From the NCBI GenBank assembly GCA_041743085.1, contig JBGTNL010000019.1, positions 1 to 64,000 on the forward strand: a stretch of 64,000 nucleotides of DNA. Direction: 5' to 3'. Shown in pieces: positions 23,379 to 31,912 of the stretch (its first letter is position 1; every line of letters starts with the position of its first letter). The notes beneath the pieces were generated by a model that saw nothing but the letters and a program-made list of their open reading frames with translations, ran no database searches and had not been told where the DNA came from. This stretch comes from JAFMPW01 sp041743085 (GTDB lineage Bacteria > Bacteroidota > Bacteroidia > Flavobacteriales > Flavobacteriaceae). Made by a program: the position numbers and the translations under genes.

Positions 23379-26207
23379 ATGCTTAGAAATTTAATACAAA
23401 AAGTTTTTGACGTCAGGGAAGGGGAATTCAAGGTTTCTTTTTGGATGCTTTCCTATATTTTCCTCATTATTGCCGTATTACTCATTATCAAACCCACGGT
23501 AAACGCCCTTTTTCTCTCAGAACTAGGTGTGGAGCAATTGCCATTCGCTTTTCTTTTGGTGGCCGTCACAGCAATTATCAGCTCCTTTTTCTATTCCCGG
23601 GCACTCGCGAAATTCTCCCTGAACAAAATTGTGAAAGTTACCCTGTTAGGGTCGGTAACGATCCTGATCGCCCTCGGAATTCTTCTGAAAGTGAATGTCC
23701 TGGAAGGATGGCTGTTATACTTCTTTTATGTTTGGGTGGCCATCTATGCAGTGCTTAGCGCCTCCCAGTTCTGGGTTTTGGCAAACCTTGTCTTTAACGT
23801 CAGGGAAGCGAAGCGCCTGTTCAGTTTTATTGGCTCCGGAGCTATTATGGGCGGAATTTTCGGAGGATACCTTACTTCTATACTGGCGCCACTCATTGGC
23901 AACGATAATATGATATTCCTTGCGGCATGTCTGCTGCTTTTATGCATTCCCCTGCTAAGTAACATTTGGAAATCCAGGGTTAAAATATTGGGAGATTTCA
24001 AAAAGAAAAAAAGAACGCATTTAGCAAGCGGTAGACCGTTACACCTCATCAAAAAATCAAAACACCTTACGTACATAGCATGTATTGTGGCTGTTAGTGT
24101 CCTTGTGGCCAAATTAGTGGATTATCTTTTTAGCGATTTTGCCTCGGCAGCCATACCGGATCCGGAAGACCTTACCTCTTTTTTTGCCTTTTGGTTTTCA
24201 ACCTTTAACCTGCTTTCATTGGGAATACAACTATTTTTTACACACAGGATCGTAGGTATATGGGGCGTTGGTTTTTCATTATTGTTATTGCCTATCGGAA
24301 TTTTTTCCGGGTCTCTTTTCTTCTTAATTCTTCCGGAACTTTCAGCAGTCGTGGTCATAAAAGCCATGGATGGGGTATTGAAACAATCCGTACACAAAAG
24401 CGCTACCGAACTTTTGGCCTTACCCCTGCCATTTGAGTTAAAAAACAAGACAAAATCCTTTATTGATGTCGTAGTCGACAGTATGGCCACCGGTGTTGCG
24501 GGTTTTCTTTTGATTTTTGTTGTTCAGGGATTGCAATTACCCTCTGTCTATATTTCTGCCCTTATTATCCTCCTGGTAGGCCTGTGGGTCTTTTTTATTC
24601 TGAAGGTACGTACGGAATACTACAGGACATTTCGGACCAATTTAGAGTTAATAACGGAGAAAACGGGGAAAACCCGGGAACCAGCAGTGAAGAAAACTGC
24701 CGTAATAAAGGGTATGCGTACCGTCTTTAATAATGGAACGGAGGAACAGATCCTTTTTATGTTGAAGAAATTGATGGAGATCAACGATAAGCGTTTTGAA
24801 ACAGACGTCCATAAATTATTGTCGCATCCATCTACGGAAGTCAGGACAGCGGCCATACAAAATCTCTATTTTCTGAACGGTTCTTCAATGGTCACGAACA
24901 TCCCGGAACTTTTAAATTCGGATGATAATGGCCTTACCCTGGCAACTCTGGAATACCTTCTATTACACGCCGGAAAGAATAGCGGCCTCGTATATGACAC
25001 CTATTTAAACCATTCTAACAAAAAGATTGCGGATGCCGCGCTCTACTGTCTTGCGCGGGAAGCCAGAGATAATTATACCCTTAAGACCAGCTACCGTTTA
25101 CGCGAGCGGATTTCGGAAAAGTTAGGGGAATTGAATACATCTTCCCAAGATTATTTATCCGTTCAGGTCCTACTAAAAACTATTGGTGCAGCAAATCTTC
25201 CGGAGTTTTATCCCTTTATTTCAAAACACTTTACCCATGAAAAACCCGATCTGGTGGAAACCGCGATAGAAGCGGCCGGCATGAGTGTGCATCCCGATCT
25301 TGTGAGCTACCTGCTCTCCTTTCTACAACATAAGTACCATAGAAAAACCGCAATTGAGGCCTTACATAACTACGGTTCCGGGATGGTTGCAGTACTCGCA
25401 AACACCGTTAAGGAGCGACTGGCACCGGTAGATATCTGTAGATTTATTCCAAAGGCACTTGAAGTTTTTAACTCGCAGGAGGCTGTCCGGAATCTTTTCC
25501 GGCTTTTAGACGATATTGATCTGGGGGTGCGCTTGGAGGTGCTGCGCTCCCTAAGCGATATCCGAAAAAATAATCCCGATCTGAAATTCAACAAGTATAA
25601 AATAGTCTCCCAAATATTTGAAGAATGCAGGCTGCATCATCAGACATTATCCGCCATGCATACGCAAATAATAATCGCCTATCGCAACCGCAAGAAATCG
25701 CTAAAGGAGATCAGCGATGAGGAACAGGATGCCCGAACCAGTCTTTTGGAGCTTTTGGAACGCAGATTGGATGCAGGGTTAGAGCGTATTTTTAAACTAT
25801 TAGGGCTTCGGTTTAAGCAAAAGGATGTAGAGATTGCCTATGAAGGAATAGTCAGTGATCAGCAGGAAGCCAGGATCAATGCGATTGAATTTTTAGACAA
25901 CCTGCTCACAGGTGACCTGAAAAGGAGGTTGTTGCCCATCATTGAAGAATCCGCACTGGATATTTCCTCCGAAGAAGGGCTTCAAAAAATTAAGCACCAG
26001 GTCCCCACAGAAATGGAGTGTTTCCAACTTTTGTTGGATGGAAAGGATCTGAAGGTAAAACTGGCGGTCCTATACCTCATTAAACAGCAAAAAGATATAC
26101 GATACATTCCCATGATAGCGAATTATGTAAAAAGCGATGATCTTAAACTTAGAACTTTTGCCAAAGAAGCGCTGGAATCCCTGGAAAATCCGGTTACTCC
26201 TTCCTGA
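23379..26207 (+). CDS. ATP/ADP-translocase-like membrane protein fused to a HEAT-repeat domain
   Basis: A 942-residue two-part protein. Residues about 20-420 hold some eleven to twelve hydrophobic helices with the texture of the NTT/TLC or MFS-like nucleotide translocase family: LLIIKPTVNALFLSELG, FWVLANLVFNVREAKRLFSF and KAMDGVLKQSVHKSATELLALP are the kind of motifs those proteins have. Residues about 450-935 are a soluble array of HEAT-type helical repeats (for example HPSTEVRTAAIQNLYFL and EARINAIEFLDNLL). Family knowledge says NTT proteins exchange ATP/ADP or nucleotides; in free-living Bacteroidota the substrate is unproven. It follows a serine hydrolase by 22 bases and its last 14 bases overlap the converging serine hydrolase gene. 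Confidence 0.75.
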   Translation: MLRNLIQKVFDVREGEFKVSFWMLSYIFLIIAVLLIIKPTVNALFLSELGVEQLPFAFLLVAVTAIISSFFYSRALAKFSLNKIVKVTLLGSVTILIALGILLKVNVLEGWLLYFFYVWVAIYAVLSASQFWVLANLVFNVREAKRLFSFIGSGAIMGGIFGGYLTSILAPLIGNDNMIFLAACLLLLCIPLLSNIWKSRVKILGDFKKKKRTHLASGRPLHLIKKSKHLTYIACIVAVSVLVAKLVDYLFSDFASAAIPDPEDLTSFFAFWFSTFNLLSLGIQLFFTHRIVGIWGVGFSLLLLPIGIFSGSLFFLILPELSAVVVIKAMDGVLKQSVHKSATELLALPLPFELKNKTKSFIDVVVDSMATGVAGFLLIFVVQGLQLPSVYISALIILLVGLWVFFILKVRTEYYRTFRTNLELITEKTGKTREPAVKKTAVIKGMRTVFNNGTEEQILFMLKKLMEINDKRFETDVHKLLSHPSTEVRTAAIQNLYFLNGSSMVTNIPELLNSDDNGLTLATLEYLLLHAGKNSGLVYDTYLNHSNKKIADAALYCLAREARDNYTLKTSYRLRERISEKLGELNTSSQDYLSVQVLLKTIGAANLPEFYPFISKHFTHEKPDLVETAIEAAGMSVHPDLVSYLLSFLQHKYHRKTAIEALHNYGSGMVAVLANTVKERLAPVDICRFIPKALEVFNSQEAVRNLFRLLDDIDLGVRLEVLRSLSDIRKNNPDLKFNKYKIVSQIFEECRLHHQTLSAMHTQIIIAYRNRKKSLKEISDEEQDARTSLLELLERRLDAGLERIFKLLGLRFKQKDVEIAYEGIVSDQQEARINAIEFLDNLLTGDLKRRLLPIIEESALDISSEEGLQKIKHQVPTEMECFQLLLDGKDLKVKLAVLYLIKQQKDIRYIPMIANYVKSDDLKLRTFAKEALESLENPVTPS

Positions 26208-27456
26208 TGAGCCTATCAATATTACCTGCCAGGTACATATGATCACTTGCTGAATTCTTACGCAATACGTTGGTCATAAGAACCACGATATAGGTACAAT
26301 TATCTGGGTGTTCCACTATGGCGACGGAGTTCATGTAGTTCACCACATTCCCCATATATTTACCGCAGGCTTCTCCCTTGCTACGGTCGCATTTATATAA
26401 ACTGCCCGATTTAAAATACACCGCGGCGTCCTTTAAAGCCGGGGCTTGCGCATAGCGTATCCTTCGGTCCGTCATGTACATCAGGCGCTTCATTTCCAGA
26501 CTGCTGGCTTCATCTACCACCTTCCCCTGCTCCAGCTGAACCAGAAATTTCATCAGGCCTGAGGGAGTGCCGATGCTTCCTCCCTTGTCCCCCACATAGG
26601 TATTTGCTCCCTTGGTAAAGAAACTGCCCAGACGCCACTCATCAGCAGTGATGCCCAGATCTCGCAGCGGTAAGTTTACCACATCATTGCCTAGATCGGT
26701 CAATTCCTTCCTTGGTGTTTCCTTAAAATAGGCTGCTGCTTCTTCCTTTGTGAGGTCGGGATATTTTTCTCCAAAGGCCGCCATCAGAAGGGTTTCCCTC
26801 CAAACGATGCTAGCGGCTCCGTTGTTACTGACGGAGAGCATGTGATCCGCCCATTCGTAAAGGGTAAAAACATCACTGGCGATGACCTGTCGTTTTACAA
26901 GGGAATTTTTTTCAATATTATAGATAGGGATGGTATGTTCATCTGTCAAACCCCAAACTCCCGCCGGAACGGATTTACTCCTGAGAAGTTCGGTTCGCTG
27001 TTCCCAGGAATCCGGATATATTTTAGCCAGTTGCGTAAACAAGCCCGTGAGCACCGCTAGTTTGCCCACGCTTCCCGGCTGGTATCCCAAAGTGGCATTT
27101 CGTTCCGCGTAGCGGATATGGTTACCGTCCGAAATATCGAGAATAGCAAGTGAATAACTTTTGTCCAATCCTTTGAACAAAGTGTTGACCTCGGCCTGGA
27201 ATGCTTCATTCCCCGTTAAAAATTGCCCAACGCTATCTGCCCTTCTTGAAAGTAAGTTTAGCTGAATTTCATCATAGGATTTCATGGCGCCGACGGGCAG
27301 GGGATTGGCGTCTTTAATCTCACCGCTCCTGATCCGTTCAAGCCTTTTTAACCGCTTGATGCCAGTATGCCCATAACCGTCTATAGGATAGGGATTATTG
27401 GTAATAAAAGCGGTGCAAAGTATGTACAGAAAGATGACGGTCAGTTCTTTTTTCAT
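26194..27456 (-). CDS. second beta-lactamase-like serine hydrolase, coupled to the secreted dikinase
   Basis: A 420-residue protein with a hydrophobic N-terminal signal (MKKELTVIFLYILCTAFI). The penicillin-recognising fold motifs are GSVGK (Ser129, Lys132), SNN (210-212) and KSG (349-351). Its N-terminal region of about 90 residues before the catalytic domain has no clear class-A counterpart. A CDRSKGEACG cysteine pair follows the KSG motif. Its ATG overlaps the dikinase stop (ATGA at 27453-27456), a strong sign of translational coupling, and its 3' end overlaps the converging translocase gene by 14 bases. Substrate unknown; the pairing with the dikinase suggests a shared envelope substrate. 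Confidence 0.75.
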   Translation of the reverse strand: MKKELTVIFLYILCTAFITNNPYPIDGYGHTGIKRLKRLERIRSGEIKDANPLPVGAMKSYDEIQLNLLSRRADSVGQFLTGNEAFQAEVNTLFKGLDKSYSLAILDISDGNHIRYAERNATLGYQPGSVGKLAVLTGLFTQLAKIYPDSWEQRTELLRSKSVPAGVWGLTDEHTIPIYNIEKNSLVKRQVIASDVFTLYEWADHMLSVSNNGAASIVWRETLLMAAFGEKYPDLTKEEAAAYFKETPRKELTDLGNDVVNLPLRDLGITADEWRLGSFFTKGANTYVGDKGGSIGTPSGLMKFLVQLEQGKVVDEASSLEMKRLMYMTDRRIRYAQAPALKDAAVYFKSGSLYKCDRSKGEACGKYMGNVVNYMNSVAIVEHPDNCTYIVVLMTNVLRKNSASDHMYLAGNIDRLIRKE

Positions 27457-30365
27457 TGGAGCGGTGTTGAAAGAGGAATTTCTTTTTTGATATCGATTTT
27501 AGGTGTTATGGATTCCAGATACCCGGAACTCAAGGCTTTTTTATTTTCCACGAACGGCCGTATCTGAAATAGCCAAAGTTTATTGTCTTTAAAACCCAAT
27601 TCCACATCATAGGCTCCCTTATAGTCCGATTTGGTTTCCCTTGGCAACGTTTTGCGGATGGTTTGTGCCAGTGCTCGTATCTCCTCTATATTTTTTTGGT
27701 TCAATACGGGTTTTTCAAAGGTTGCCGTTCTTTTTTCAGTTCCCCCCGCTATAGGCAGACTGTTATAATGGGTTTCTCTGGCCGGGGCCAAAAGACGGTA
27801 ACCACCTTCGGATTTAATAGTATACGTTTCGGCGGATTGGCCATCAACCGCCCCGCCTGCGCCTCTGTTAAAAGCAACGGTCAGGTCCTCTTCGTTGCCT
27901 GAGGTAATCCCTTTGGTGATCAATACGCCCGAATAGTCCACATCCACGCTAGGGATAACCAGGATGGACGGAAACACATTCTCGGGATTCAACAAATATT
28001 TTTGCCGCCATTTAAAACTCCGTTCTGTATAAGGAGAGGCCCAGACCTCTTTAATGCCGTTCAGGATCTTTTCCCTGTCCGCCACATTAAATAGCGTGAG
28101 ATTAAGGCCCGCCCCGGTAAAATCCTTCAGATCTTCCATGTTGGTATCGCTCCGTAGAAAAACGGGGATTTCCCCGAGGGATTTACCGAGGATGTCGTTA
28201 AAATCCTTTTCCAGTTGAGAAACAAATTCGGTTTTCAAAGGCATTTTCTTTATTGCCTCCCTTAGGATTTGCAGCTGTCGCAATTGATAATTTTCCACTT
28301 CGGCTTCGGGAACGTTTTGACTGCGCATCAGCTCTGCCTCGAGAAATATATTATTTAAAAACTTCCAGTAGGAAATTTTTTCACCCGGCATCATCTGGTC
28401 CATGTGCGCCCTGAAAATACCGAAGGGAATAACCAAACCCTCCACCACCCTTTCAGGGAACATTTTCTTTAACTGTCCCAGATTAGCTGCCTTGGGGCCA
28501 CATAATTGTCCCGAATCAGAAGCGTCAACATCTCGAAGATTCAGGATATCTGTCCGGTGCAAACGGATATTTGCAATAGGAACTTCAATCTTTTCAGCAC
28601 TGCGCTCCTTTTTTGCAAAGAGTTCCTTCTCCTGTGGCGTCATCTGGGATTCCGGTTTTAAAATGACATTTCCTTTGTTTGAAACCGCGTAAAAAACGCG
28701 CTGGCCATTAAACTTCTTCAGATTTTCCAGGTTATCATCTGATAACGCCGCATTGGGAATTCCGAGATTGCGGGCCAGCAGTTGTACGTGAGAGACCATA
28801 TTTCCCTCCGCAACGGTGGCAATTCCCGCAACAGGTTTCAAATTCGACGGAGAACGCTGAAAAACATAAATTTTATCGGAGTCCACATCAACATCTTCGG
28901 GAGAACCGGCCACTACCATCAAATCGCCGAGCGCATAACCGGGATTGAGCCCACGAACCGTGCTTTGGTTGGGAATGTTCATGACCTTATTGGTCAATGC
29001 GGATTCTCTCGAAATAAAATCCCCTAATTCTCCGACACTTTTGCCCAAATAAAGGGCAATAGAGCCGCGGATCCGGTCATCAATAAATCCGTAGGCCTTG
29101 GGTTCAAATCCTGAATAGGTGGTCACCACCTCCTGATAGTTTGCCTTTACCATGGCAGCACTCCATTCTACCAAACCGCGGGCGCTTTCCAGGACAGCGG
29201 TTAATTCGGCCAGGGATAACTTATTTAAATCCGTTGTATTCTGTATGCTATTCATCTGCTCCCATTCCCAAAGTTCCAGATATCCCGCACCAACCGAAGC
29301 CATGCCTAAATTGCATATTTTAAATAATTGCTCCTTCAGGTTTTTGGGCTGCCATTGCGGGGCATTTTTGAAAATAATTTCTTCCAGTTTCAAAGAAATA
29401 TCCAATAGCTGAAGTCGCGCCATAGGGCGTTTCTCATTCAAAATATTCTCCCTGATGTCCAACAACATTTCTGCAGTTGCGGGAATAAACACGGCCGGTT
29501 CTATTTCCGAACCATTATGGGAGGCATAGGTTTCCAATGCATTTCCCAAAGGCGTGTTTTGAAGCAGGGACGCTTTTTGCTGAAGTTTACCAATATCCGT
29601 CGGCTTAAAAAATTCTGTCATGGTGGCTATCAGTGCATCAAACCTTTTGTTCAATTCCCCTGTTAGTTTAGAACTGTTCTTTTGCCGGAAGGATCGTACC
29701 CTATCAATATCGGCAATCTCGGGTTGCCCATGGAACTTTACTCTCAGATCCATAAAAGGAGTATATTGGTCCGAGATCAATTTGGATTGGCTCCGCATCC
29801 GTTGGGCAAGGTTATCATCCCCGCTATGCGGAATATCTTTCAAAGACTGTCGCACCAGAAAATAATGTTCTTTTAAGACATTGTCCTTTGCCAGCAGCCA
29901 TTTATAGAAGGCTATTCCCCATGCCTCCTCGTCTTCCGCCTGGACGGCACCCCGGTAAAATTGCCCTTTTTGTAGTATCCATCCGTTATCCACCGAGCGC
30001 AGGTATTTATCTAACTGGTACTGTTTTAAGCGCGAATGGTCATTTTCCGCATCCCAGAATTCCTCTTTATTAGTATAGGTGAGAATCTGTCCGAAAAACA
30101 GGTGATTATCCTTCCCCAGAGTTATCACTTCATCCTTATAACGGGCATGTTGCACCCCCGGGCCGATGTTCTCCGGACAGGGGTCTTTGGGCGCACGGAC
30201 ACTGCCGTCCGTACAGAACCATCGAATGTCCTTATAGGGTCCCCTGATGTCATTCTTGTAGATAGCTACCTGCTTTGCTACATAATTATTATTAACCTTC
30301 TCTTGTGCAAAAGTTATCGAGGGTAAAACGGTACATATAACCGCGCAGAGTAAATATCCCTTCAT
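27453..30365 (-). CDS. exported dikinase with glucan water dikinase-type His and ATP-grasp domains
   Basis: A 970-residue protein with a Sec signal peptide (MKGYLLCAVICTVLPSITFAQ) and about 460 residues of mostly helical sequence of no recognised family. Then comes a phosphohistidine domain with VSHVQLLARNLGIPNAAL (His526), and a C-terminal PPDK_N ATP-grasp domain: CGPKAANLGQL (622 on), VIPFGIF (645-651), FLRSDTNMEDLKDFTGAGL with Arg738, and VELGF/WLFQIRPF (Glu922, Gln934, Arg936). PEP synthase has the reverse order plus a PEP-binding barrel, which is absent here. His domain followed by ATP-grasp, SHV and RSD(S/T)NxEDL are plant/protist glucan water dikinase traits. Export is hard to reconcile with ATP use, since the periplasm lacks ATP. 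It is coupled to the serine hydrolase downstream. Confidence 0.82.
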   Translation of the reverse strand: MKGYLLCAVICTVLPSITFAQEKVNNNYVAKQVAIYKNDIRGPYKDIRWFCTDGSVRAPKDPCPENIGPGVQHARYKDEVITLGKDNHLFFGQILTYTNKEEFWDAENDHSRLKQYQLDKYLRSVDNGWILQKGQFYRGAVQAEDEEAWGIAFYKWLLAKDNVLKEHYFLVRQSLKDIPHSGDDNLAQRMRSQSKLISDQYTPFMDLRVKFHGQPEIADIDRVRSFRQKNSSKLTGELNKRFDALIATMTEFFKPTDIGKLQQKASLLQNTPLGNALETYASHNGSEIEPAVFIPATAEMLLDIRENILNEKRPMARLQLLDISLKLEEIIFKNAPQWQPKNLKEQLFKICNLGMASVGAGYLELWEWEQMNSIQNTTDLNKLSLAELTAVLESARGLVEWSAAMVKANYQEVVTTYSGFEPKAYGFIDDRIRGSIALYLGKSVGELGDFISRESALTNKVMNIPNQSTVRGLNPGYALGDLMVVAGSPEDVDVDSDKIYVFQRSPSNLKPVAGIATVAEGNMVSHVQLLARNLGIPNAALSDDNLENLKKFNGQRVFYAVSNKGNVILKPESQMTPQEKELFAKKERSAEKIEVPIANIRLHRTDILNLRDVDASDSGQLCGPKAANLGQLKKMFPERVVEGLVIPFGIFRAHMDQMMPGEKISYWKFLNNIFLEAELMRSQNVPEAEVENYQLRQLQILREAIKKMPLKTEFVSQLEKDFNDILGKSLGEIPVFLRSDTNMEDLKDFTGAGLNLTLFNVADREKILNGIKEVWASPYTERSFKWRQKYLLNPENVFPSILVIPSVDVDYSGVLITKGITSGNEEDLTVAFNRGAGGAVDGQSAETYTIKSEGGYRLLAPARETHYNSLPIAGGTEKRTATFEKPVLNQKNIEEIRALAQTIRKTLPRETKSDYKGAYDVELGFKDNKLWLFQIRPFVENKKALSSGYLESITPKIDIKKEIPLSTPLQ

Positions 30366-30395
30366 TTGAATTTATTGAATGATACAACTATCCAT

Positions 30396-30403
30396 CAAAA
30401 GTA
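30396..30403 (-). promoter_or_regulatory. possible -7 promoter element of the dikinase operon
   Basis: On the minus strand this reads TACTTTTG, matching TAnnTTTG, 31 bases before the dikinase ATG. No clear -33 TTTG lies at the expected spacing. Confidence 0.35.
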
Positions 30404-30711
30404 CTGCCAAATTTCAATTCGGGGGATATAGTACGACGGCAAGATAAAAGTTGTACCACCTCCAGTGTAGCAACCACTAAATTCATTCACTGTTTTCACC
30501 CCTCTTTTTCCTTGCGGCCGCGTTAAAATTTTTAACCGTAGCCCTGTTATGCTTTAAAATTTTGCCTTGCATAAAGAAAAAATAGCAGCAAAAATTTAGT
30601 AAACTAATTTAATGATCGCTGCACTAGCCATATCCTGTTGAAATTAATTTTTATTCGGACAGCACCCCTATAACGAAATAGGTATTGAAAGATTGCGAAA
30701 CGATAAGGGAG

Positions 30712-30727
30712 TTTTATCCGGATAAAA
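30712..30727. repeat. 16-bp perfect palindrome
   Basis: TTTTATCCGGATAAAA is a perfect 16-base palindrome in non-coding DNA. It could be a dimeric regulator site or a weak bidirectional terminator for the pseudouridine synthase operon; I see no second copy in the window. Confidence 0.45.
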
Positions 30728-30750
30728 TAAAGGGTTGGAAAACAATGAAA

Positions 30751-30814
30751 AATTTCTTGAAACCGACTTTCCTAGAGGCAGAACCATCTGGGAATTACTG
30801 AGGTTAGATTGAGC
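30751..30814 (+). repeat. interspersed intergenic repeat, copy 5 (diverged)
   Basis: It begins AATTTCTTGAAA, then keeps only GAGGCAGAACCATCTGGGAATTACT from the right end, with GGTTAGATTGAGC after it. The middle hairpins are deleted. The flank GATTGAGC also recalls AAATTGAGC after the 20718 copy. Confidence 0.55.
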
Positions 30815-30887
30815 CCGAAATCAGGAGACTTTGGATAGTACGACTGGGCAACTGCCGGTTTTGTGTGAACTGTATCGGCCGTTCGCA

Positions 30888-31748
30888 TCACTTGATCATC
30901 CCCAGATTGATCACCTCCTGGTCGTTTAAATGCCGCCAATGTCCGCGTGGCAGGTCTTTCTTGGACAGACCCGCAAAAATTACCCTGTCGAGTTTTATGA
31001 CATCATACCCTAAATGTTCAAAAATGCGGCGTACAATCCGGTTTCTTCCGCTATGGATTTCAATCCCGACTTCCTTTTTAGGTGAATTCGCAATATAACT
31101 TACCTCATCCACGTGTATCGGGCCGTCTTCAAGAGTAAGTCCGGCCTGAATTTGTCGCAGGTCATCGGCTTTAAGGTTCTTATTAAGTTCCACATGGTAG
31201 ATCTTCCGCACTCCATGCTTTGGGTGGGTTAATTTTTTGGCCAGATCCCCATCGTTAGTAAATAGCAATAATCCGGTGGTATTTCTGTCGAGTCGCCCTA
31301 CGGGCAACAATCTTGCCTTAGAAGCATTCGAAATAAGTTCCATCACGGTACGCCTTCCTTTTTCATCGTTTGTGGTAGTAATAAAGTTCTTGGGCTTGTT
31401 CAGTAATATGTATTCCTTTTTCTCCGGATTCAGCAGCCGGCCGTCAAATTTAACGACGTCCCCACGGCTAACCTTGAAGCCCATTTCAGTGATGGTTTTG
31501 TCATTGACCTTAACATTGCCGGCCGCAATGTATATGTCTGCATCCCTGCGCGAACAGACGCCGGAGTTGGCAATATATTTGTTCAGCCTGATCAGTTCCG
31601 GATCTGATCCCTGTGTCGGGACTGTATTCTTTTTAAGGGGGGCATTCCCCCTTGAGTAGCTTTTTTTTCTATAATTCCCCCCTTGCCTGCCCGAAGCCTT
31701 CCTATCCTTGTTAAACCCGGATCTGCCCATCTTCTCTATTTTTGACAA
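30888..31748 (-). CDS. RsuA/RluB-family 16S/23S rRNA pseudouridine synthase
   Basis: A 286-residue enzyme. After a basic, low-complexity N-terminus of about 50 residues comes an S4 RNA-binding domain (IRLNKYIANSGVCSRRDADIY), then the catalytic domain with GRLDRNTTGLLLFTNDG (Asp154) and the C-terminal HSGRNRIVRRIFEHLGY motif. The best fit is RluB-like, acting on 23S rRNA, but RsuA/RluE/RluF are not excluded by eye. It is the last gene of the mevalonate operon, 164 bases after the nitrilase, and a basic N-terminal tail of this kind is common in the phylum. Confidence 0.88.
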   Translation of the reverse strand: MSKIEKMGRSGFNKDRKASGRQGGNYRKKSYSRGNAPLKKNTVPTQGSDPELIRLNKYIANSGVCSRRDADIYIAAGNVKVNDKTITEMGFKVSRGDVVKFDGRLLNPEKKEYILLNKPKNFITTTNDEKGRRTVMELISNASKARLLPVGRLDRNTTGLLLFTNDGDLAKKLTHPKHGVRKIYHVELNKNLKADDLRQIQAGLTLEDGPIHVDEVSYIANSPKKEVGIEIHSGRNRIVRRIFEHLGYDVIKLDRVIFAGLSKKDLPRGHWRHLNDQEVINLGMIK

Positions 31749-31912
31749 AGGTAGTGATGCAAGATGGGATCTGTAGGTAATGTCATAAACAAATTTTCGG
31801 GATGTAGAATGAGCCAGATGCTCAGGTATATTGACCTTTCCTTTCGAGGCCGTGCCAGGGCCGCCACCCCTCTTCCGATGGCCATAGGGTTAAGGATCAG
31901 AGCTATTATTTT

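Larger units (their letters stand above)
30366..30887. other. 522-bp intergenic region upstream of the dikinase gene
   Basis: AT-rich, with no convincing gene. It contains a possible minus-strand -7 box (30396-30403), a 16-bp perfect palindrome (30712-30727) and a diverged copy of the interspersed repeat (30751-30814). The pseudouridine synthase gene ends at its right edge on the minus strand, so the region also holds the 3' end of that operon. Confidence 0.5.

Noticed and set aside
27453..30365. Ordinary phosphoenolpyruvate synthase
   Set aside because: No C-terminal PEP-binding barrel, domain order is reversed, motifs fit glucan water dikinase better, and a signal peptide is present.
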